A stretch of 64,000 nucleotides of DNA from contig NZ_BHGK01000001.1 of NCBI RefSeq assembly GCF_003574295.1, forward strand, positions 1,426,001-1,490,000. The letters run 5' to 3'. Of this stretch, positions 58,848 to 64,000 are shown one piece after another. This DNA is from Mediterraneibacter butyricigenes (GTDB lineage Bacteria > Bacillota > Clostridia > Lachnospirales > Lachnospiraceae). Each line of letters opens with the position of its first letter. The first letter of the stretch is position 1. A program made the position numbers and the translations under genes. The notes under the pieces were generated by a model that had not been told where the DNA came from, searched no databases, and worked only from the letters and a program-made list of their open reading frames with translations.

Positions 58848-59831
58848 TTACTCTTTTTTCTGCGGTAGATCGCAAATCTCTTCTTTTTCTTCAATCTTGG
58901 TTCCCTCAAAAAAATAATTTAAAATCTCTTCGCAGCTTTTTCCCTCTTTCGCCATTTCCTGCGCCGTCCACTGACTCAATCCCAGGCCATGTCCATTCCC
59001 CATCGTTACAATCTTTAAACGGTCCTCTTCCCCCTTCTGAAATTCGAATGCACTGGACGCCAACCCTAAAAAATTGCGAAACTGCTCCCCGCTCATGGAA
59101 GTTCCGCATATCTTCACCCGACGAACATATCCGCTTTCTTCCTTTTCTTCTATTATAAAATCCTCATACTGCAATTTTCTCTCTGCCTCTTCTTTTGGCA
59201 CTGCCTCCAGAATCGTCTGGCACTTTTTTCGGACTTCAGCATAAGACATCTCGTAAAGATGCATCTCCTGTGTCGCTTCCTTATCAAGCGGACATTCCCT
59301 CGAAACCAGATAAGGTGCCTCTTCTGTCCCAAAGAGTTCCGCTCCATCCTTTGTCTGTCCGCTGCTTGACTGATGAAAGGGAGTCCTCGCATAAGTTCCC
59401 TGATAAATTAAGACCTGCCCCTTTGTTTCCCGGATTGCTTTTTCCAGTCTCCATTTCCACTCCTGCGTATAAATGCCCCACTTTTCTTTCAGCTTTTTTT
59501 CCGTCCAATAAGGCGTGGTAAACACCCCTGTCTCACTCTCTTCCCATTCCCTGCAAAGTGCAGTTCGAAGTAAGATTGTCTGCGCTTTCAACGCCTCCGG
59601 TTCCATTTTCCCAGGAAGCTCCTGCGCCAGTACTCCCATCATATAATCTGTCCACAAAACTTCCTTTGATTCTCCATCCGCCTGATATTTTATATAAGAA
59701 TTCCCGCGCTCCCCCAGTACACTTCCGTCTTTCCCCTGAAAGAAAATGGTCACGATATACGGAAGTAAAATCAAAATACAGAAAAAAGAAAATCCTATTT
59801 TCAGCATTTGCCTGAATTTCTGATGCCACAT
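58848..59831 (-). CDS. spoIID: Stage II sporulation protein D
   Basis: A 327-residue membrane-anchored lytic transglycosylase for engulfment. Signal anchor MLKIGFSFFCILILLPYIVT. The SpoIID domain has DYMMGVLAQELPGKMEPEAL, where the Glu in QELP is catalytic, then KAQTILLRTAL and GNGHGLGLSQWTAQEMAKEG near the C-terminus. ATG 59,831 lies behind GGAGG. That ribosome site sits within a strong hairpin, so expression may be controlled. Confidence 0.92.
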   Translation of the reverse strand: MWHQKFRQMLKIGFSFFCILILLPYIVTIFFQGKDGSVLGERGNSYIKYQADGESKEVLWTDYMMGVLAQELPGKMEPEALKAQTILLRTALCREWEESETGVFTTPYWTEKKLKEKWGIYTQEWKWRLEKAIRETKGQVLIYQGTYARTPFHQSSSGQTKDGAELFGTEEAPYLVSRECPLDKEATQEMHLYEMSYAEVRKKCQTILEAVPKEEAERKLQYEDFIIEEKEESGYVRRVKICGTSMSGEQFRNFLGLASSAFEFQKGEEDRLKIVTMGNGHGLGLSQWTAQEMAKEGKSCEEILNYFFEGTKIEEKEEICDLPQKKE

Positions 59832-59836
59832 AAAAA

Positions 59837-59866
59837 GATCCTCCATAGAATATTCTATGAAGGATC
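59837..59866 (-). promoter_or_regulatory. Near-perfect palindrome over the spoIID ribosome site
   Basis: A 30-bp palindrome with one mismatch pair (arms GATCCT..CATAGAA and TTCTATG..AGGATC) covers GGAGG of spoIID and is followed on the minus strand by TTTTT just before the ATG. As RNA it would form a hairpin that either ends the upstream transcript or hides the ribosome site. Confidence 0.6.
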
Positions 59867-59913
59867 TCACATTTCCATGTTCTTTTATTTTCTAACATAT
59901 CTGACCGGTTCCT

Positions 59914-60729
59914 CTACTCTTCGCCTGCTGAATCAGATAACTCTTCGGTTGCAGATTCCACGACTTCCGATGCTTCAGCAGATTGCTGCTCCTCTTCCAA
60001 AATCAGTTTCGGAATCGACTCCGTACTCACATCAGATGGTGTTCCGGGCAAATTCGCTGACGTCTCCGCCTCTGCATCCTCTGACTGCTCCGGACTTCCC
60101 GAACCTTCCCCATCCAGATAAGGTTTATTCCTGTAAACCATCAGGCAAATGCTTTCATACAACGGAACCAGGATTCCCAGCAGCGCATGAACAATCGCCA
60201 GATTATTGGAAGTAAATCTCCGATAGATCTGATAGTTCACCAGCACTTTCAACGCACTGATCAGTGCCTGATAAGCCAAAATCGCCACTACAAAGAGTAC
60301 AACAAAAACCCCTATGCCAAATACAGATCCGGTGTAATGGTTCGTATATACAGCTGTGACTACCATTCCAGCGACTGCAACCCAGGTAATCACTGAGATC
60401 ACCCCAAAGATCACCGTCTTTATGATCGGTATCAAGATCAGCCAGATCCCCGGATCTCGAATCGTCCGTTTACGAAACATGATATCGCCAGATAATTCTC
60501 CCTGCAGATACACTCTTGCAAAGGGTACAAATGCCAGCCATGGATAATCCATCCCTGCTCTTTGCGCCATCCGGTACATCGCCAGACCTTTGATCACATA
60601 TTCTGCCAGTTTCACCAGCAGTACTCCCCCGATAATCACCGCATAGATCATCAGAATCACTCCCAGGACTTCTGTGCTTCCCGTTGCCGGTTCCCCATAC
60701 ATGTAGTCGTAGGAATACGTGTAATCCAT
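59914..60729 (-). CDS. Polytopic membrane protein of unknown function
   Basis: A 271-residue protein with four to five hydrophobic segments: an N-terminal one (VLGVILMIYAVIIGGVLLVK), a middle pair (IWLILIPIIKTVIFGVISVI, TWVAVAGMVVTAVY) and FGIGVFVVLFVVAILAYQAL. The C-terminal 70 residues are acidic and disordered. The motif AGMDYPWLAFVPFARVY recalls small membrane families near sporulation genes. Function is unknown. It lies 10 bases from glgP and may be cotranscribed with it. Confidence 0.75.
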   Translation of the reverse strand: MDYTYSYDYMYGEPATGSTEVLGVILMIYAVIIGGVLLVKLAEYVIKGLAMYRMAQRAGMDYPWLAFVPFARVYLQGELSGDIMFRKRTIRDPGIWLILIPIIKTVIFGVISVITWVAVAGMVVTAVYTNHYTGSVFGIGVFVVLFVVAILAYQALISALKVLVNYQIYRRFTSNNLAIVHALLGILVPLYESICLMVYRNKPYLDGEGSGSPEQSEDAEAETSANLPGTPSDVSTESIPKLILEEEQQSAEASEVVESATEELSDSAGEE

Positions 60730-60739
60730 AGTATCTCTC

Positions 60740-63211
60740 CTATTCTTCTTCTGTTGCCGGAACTGTGATCGGATCCAGATGCCAGATCTCGTCTACATAT
60801 TCCTGAATCGTACGGTCTGACGTAAATTTACCACTGCATGCCGTATTTAACAGAGCCATCTGAGCCCAATGTTTTTTGTCCCGATATGCTTCCTCCACAC
60901 GTTTCTGCGCATCCGCATAAGAACGAAAATCCTTCAGAATAAAGTACATATCTGCGCGCGGGCTGTCATTGGTGGTCAGCAAAGCATTATACAGGTCTCT
61001 GTACATTTCTCTGTCCCCATTTGCATAGGTTCCGTCTACCAGCTGATCCACCACCTGACGAATCTCGACATCACTGTTGTAAATATCCATCGGATTATAG
61101 CCGCCTTCGTTTTCATAGCGGATGACTTCATCTGATCTCAGACCGAAGATAAATGCATTTTCTTCTCCAACTTCTTCCACGATCTCAATATTTGCTCCAT
61201 CCATCGTTCCTAATGTCGGCGCACCATTTAACATAAATTTCATGTTACCGGTACCACTGGCCTCTTTGGAAGCGGTAGAAATCTGCTCGCTCACATCTGC
61301 TGCTGCAAAGATCAGCTCTGCATTTGATACGCGGTAATCTTCGATAAATACCACCTTGATCTTTCCGTTGATGCTGCGGTCATTGTTTACCACATCTGCT
61401 ACGGAATTGATCAGCTTAATGGTTTCCTTTGCTCTCTTATAACCTGCTGCCGCTTTCGCTCCGAAAATAAAGGTTCTCGGGTAAAATGCGATCTCCGGAT
61501 GCTGTTTCATCTGATTATACAGATACATCACATGCAGAATGTTTAACAACTGTCTCTTGTACTCATGCAGTCTCTTCACCTGTACATCAAAAATAGAGGA
61601 CGGATCGACTTCAATTCCATTGTGCTCCAGAATATATTTCGCAAGTCTCTCTTTGTTATGATACTTGATCTCCATAAATTCTTCGCAGGCCTTCGGATCC
61701 TCTGCCAGTGGTTTTAACCGTCCGATCTGTGCAAGATCTGTGATCCAGCCATCTCCAATGTGAGCAGTTACCCAGTCTGCCAGCAGCGGGTTTCCGTGTA
61801 ACAGGAATCTTCTCTGTGTGATACCATTTGTCTTGTTGTTAAATTTCTCCGGCATCATCTCATAGAAATCTTTCAGTTCCTGATGTTTCAGGATCTCGGT
61901 ATGCAGTCTTGCCACACCGTTGACAGAATAACCTGCAATAATTGCCATTCTCGCCATGTGTACCTGACCATCGTAAAGAATTGCCATCTTGCGAACTTTG
62001 TCTTCATTGCCCGGATACTGCGCACGTACCTGTTCTACGAACCGGCGGTCGATTTCCTGCACGATCTGATAAATACGCGGAAGCAGTCTGGAGAACAGGT
62101 CGATCGGCCATTTTTCCAGGGCTTCTGCCATGATGGTATGGTTGGTGTAGGCACAGGTCTTTGTGGTAACTTCCCATGCTTCTTCCCAGTTCATGCCCTC
62201 TTCATCGATCAGGATCCGCATCAGTTCCGGTACGGAAACGGTCGGGTGGGTATCATTCATCTGGATAACAACCTTTTCATATAACTTGTGCAGATCGTTT
62301 CCATTTTCTTTTTTATACTTTGCGATCATAGCCTGCAAGCTTGCAGATACAAAGAAATACTGCTGTTTCAGACGCAGTTCTTTTCCTGCATAGTGATTAT
62401 CATTCGGATAAAGAACCTCTACGATCGTCTTTGCCAGGTTTTCCTGCTCCACTGCCTTGTGATAATCTCCACGGTCAAAGGAGTCCAGACTGAAATCTGT
62501 GATTGCCTGTGCATCCCAGATACGTAATGTATTTACCACATGGTTGCCATAGCCAATGATCGGCATATCATACGGAATTGCCAGAACGGATTCATAATTT
62601 TCCTGAATAAATTTGTCCTTTCCGGTTACCGGATCTTTTTCAAACCGGATGTTTCCGCCAAATCTTACTTCCTTTGCATATTCTTCTCTGCGGACTTCAA
62701 ACGGATTGCCGTCTTTCAGCCAGTTATCTGGAACTTCCACCTGGTATCCGTTCTCAATCTTCTGTTTAAACATTCCATAGCGATAACGGATTCCGCATCC
62801 ATATGCCGGATAGCCCAGAGTTGCCAGAGAATCCAGGAAGCAGGCAGCCAGTCTTCCCAGGCCGCCATTTCCCAGTGCTGCATCCGGCTCCTGGTCCTCG
62901 ATCACATTCAGATCGATTCCCAGTTCGTCCAGAGCCTCTTTTACTTCCTGATATGCCTGCAGATTGATCAGGTTGTTGCCCAGGGCACGACCCATCAAAA
63001 ACTCCATAGACATATAATAAACAGTTTTTACACCCTTTTTATACTGACGCTGGGTCTCGATCCAGTCGTCCATGATTACATCTTTTGCAGCATAAGATAC
63101 TGCCTGGAAAATCTGCTGCGGAGTTGCTTCGTCTAATGTCCGGCGAAACAGTCGCTTTACATTTTCCTTTACTTCTTTTTTAAATGTCTCTTTCTCAAAT
63201 AACTTGTTCAT
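60740..63211 (-). CDS. glgP: Glycogen/maltodextrin phosphorylase
   Basis: An 823-residue enzyme (GT35) that releases glucose-1-phosphate from alpha-glucan. The pyridoxal-phosphate lysine lies in ASGTGNMKFMLNGAPTLGTM, and AALGNGGLGRLAACFLDSLA and VQVKRLHEYKRQLLNI are family signatures. ATG 63,211 follows the ileS stop by one base; an in-frame GTG at 63,232 lies inside ileS. Length fits the family. Confidence 0.95.
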   Translation of the reverse strand: MNKLFEKETFKKEVKENVKRLFRRTLDEATPQQIFQAVSYAAKDVIMDDWIETQRQYKKGVKTVYYMSMEFLMGRALGNNLINLQAYQEVKEALDELGIDLNVIEDQEPDAALGNGGLGRLAACFLDSLATLGYPAYGCGIRYRYGMFKQKIENGYQVEVPDNWLKDGNPFEVRREEYAKEVRFGGNIRFEKDPVTGKDKFIQENYESVLAIPYDMPIIGYGNHVVNTLRIWDAQAITDFSLDSFDRGDYHKAVEQENLAKTIVEVLYPNDNHYAGKELRLKQQYFFVSASLQAMIAKYKKENGNDLHKLYEKVVIQMNDTHPTVSVPELMRILIDEEGMNWEEAWEVTTKTCAYTNHTIMAEALEKWPIDLFSRLLPRIYQIVQEIDRRFVEQVRAQYPGNEDKVRKMAILYDGQVHMARMAIIAGYSVNGVARLHTEILKHQELKDFYEMMPEKFNNKTNGITQRRFLLHGNPLLADWVTAHIGDGWITDLAQIGRLKPLAEDPKACEEFMEIKYHNKERLAKYILEHNGIEVDPSSIFDVQVKRLHEYKRQLLNILHVMYLYNQMKQHPEIAFYPRTFIFGAKAAAGYKRAKETIKLINSVADVVNNDRSINGKIKVVFIEDYRVSNAELIFAAADVSEQISTASKEASGTGNMKFMLNGAPTLGTMDGANIEIVEEVGEENAFIFGLRSDEVIRYENEGGYNPMDIYNSDVEIRQVVDQLVDGTYANGDREMYRDLYNALLTTNDSPRADMYFILKDFRSYADAQKRVEEAYRDKKHWAQMALLNTACSGKFTSDRTIQEYVDEIWHLDPITVPATEEE

Positions 63212-63212
63212 G

Positions 63213-64000
63213 TTAGCTCTCTTTCTCAACACCCATTGTTACGGATTCTCCGTTGATATTCCATTCTTTGGTATATCCAACCGGTGCCGCATTTTTTACA
63301 TCCAGTGCAAGGACTTCGCTTCCGATCTGTTCTGCGTGTGCATCGAAAATTTCTTCGGCACATTCACTTCCCTGATAAGTAACATGGATCTTATCTGTCA
63401 CTTCGAAGCCAGCCTCTTTACGCATAGTCTGAATCTTACTGATCAGTTCGCGGACGAATCCTTCCTTCAGCAATTCTTCACTTAAGTTTGTATCCAGAAC
63501 AACAGTGATTCCATTGTCATCTTCCGATACATACCCTTCCATCTGTGCGGTATCGATCAGCAGATCTTCTTTGAACAGCGTGATCTCCTGCTCTCCAACT
63601 TTCAGTTTCAATGCGCCTGTGCTGTTGACTTCATCCATGGCCGCATTTCCATCCACTGCATCCAGTGCGCTTCGAATACCATTTAACATTTTACCATATT
63701 TCGGTCCTACTGTCTTTAACTGCGGTTTAAATGTGTATGAAGTAAACTCCCGAACATCGTCGGTAAATTTAACATTTTTCACATTCAGCTCGTCTCTGAC
63801 GATATCCTGATAATACTCCGGAAGATCAAATTCAGCCTTCACAAACATCTGACCGATCGGCTGACGGTTCTTGATGTTTGCAGTATTTCTGCAGGCACGT
63901 CCCATCACAACCAGCTTCAGGACATTATCCATGTTTGCTTCCAGTGTCTTGTCGATATAGTCCTCTTTTACTTCCGGATAATCACACAGATGAATACTTT
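63213..64000 (-). CDS. ileS: Isoleucyl-tRNA synthetase, C-terminal part
   Basis: The last 262 residues of IleRS; the gene continues past the right edge. SIHLCDYPE is followed by MDNVLKLVVMGRACRNTANI and KNRQPIGQMFV, which lie after the KMSKS region in the anticodon-binding part. The zinc-finger end of the short type is absent, which fits the eukaryote-like (mupirocin-insensitive) IleRS found in many anaerobes. That subtype is inference from the ending (LFKEDLLIDTAQMEGYVSED). Confidence 0.92.
   Translation of the reverse strand, partial: SIHLCDYPEVKEDYIDKTLEANMDNVLKLVVMGRACRNTANIKNRQPIGQMFVKAEFDLPEYYQDIVRDELNVKNVKFTDDVREFTSYTFKPQLKTVGPKYGKMLNGIRSALDAVDGNAAMDEVNSTGALKLKVGEQEITLFKEDLLIDTAQMEGYVSEDDNGITVVLDTNLSEELLKEGFVRELISKIQTMRKEAGFEVTDKIHVTYQGSECAEEIFDAHAEQIGSEVLALDVKNAAPVGYTKEWNINGESVTMGVEKES

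Overview
The window reads as a chromosome segment of a spore-forming, anaerobic Firmicute, most likely a Lachnospiraceae gut bacterium. This rests on sporulation genes (bofA, cwlD, spoIIQ, spoIID), peroxide defence by rubrerythrins under a PerR regulator, MecA, and conjugation genes of the Clostridioides CD1107/CD1112/CD1115 type. Almost everything except a few regulators and the oxidative-stress operon lies on the minus strand.

Region 1 (1 to about 24,110) is the right-hand part of a Tn1549-like integrative conjugative element (ICE). From right to left it holds a small regulator gene, a ParM/ParR-like pair, a C5 DNA methyltransferase, an amidoligase with a gamma-glutamylcyclotransferase, a large thioester/Cna-B cell-wall adhesin, an S-adenosylmethionine synthetase (metK), a TOPRIM protein, two paralogous beta-helix-like proteins, an adenine/cytosine-N4 type methyltransferase, a candidate oriT, MobC, the relaxase, PcfB, an ArdC-like protein, the VirD4 coupling protein, Maff2 and VirB6. 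The VirB4/VirB1 parts and the integrase lie beyond the left edge. The ICE ends inside a Flp pilin gene.

Region 2 (about 24,110 to 26,656 and 44,570 to 46,561) is a Tad/Flp pilus operon (tadZ, tadA, tadB, tadC, flp) broken twice. flp is truncated by the ICE, and tadA is split by a second element inside the conserved motif just after Walker B.

Region 3 (26,657 to 44,569) is that second element, about 17.9 kb with 12-bp terminal inverted repeats. It carries a Tn554/RIT-like transposition module of three tyrosine recombinases plus TnpC. Its cargo is a regulator gene with repeated operators, a ClbS/DfsB-like gene, a peptidase-E-like gene, the remains of a mobilizable element (tnpW, a relaxase scrap, a candidate oriT), a restriction-modification locus with two C5 methyltransferases around a DUF3883-type nuclease, and a two-gene module of a HAD-like/ComF-like phosphoribosyltransferase with a DprA-like protein. 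That module is the best candidate here for an undescribed system. Both elements carry a diverged copy of the same roughly 100-residue protein at the end next to the broken tad gene.

Region 4 (46,562 to 64,000) is ordinary core genome: bofA, dCMP deaminase, a Sua5-phosphatase fusion with a degenerate phosphatase loop, cwlD, a GH18 spore-type hydrolase, mecA, a DUF1858 protein, an SH3-NlpC/P60 hydrolase, perR with two rubrerythrins, a GIY-YIG protein, spoIIQ, spoIID, a membrane protein, glycogen phosphorylase and the 3' end of ileS. No tRNA, rRNA or CRISPR array was seen.
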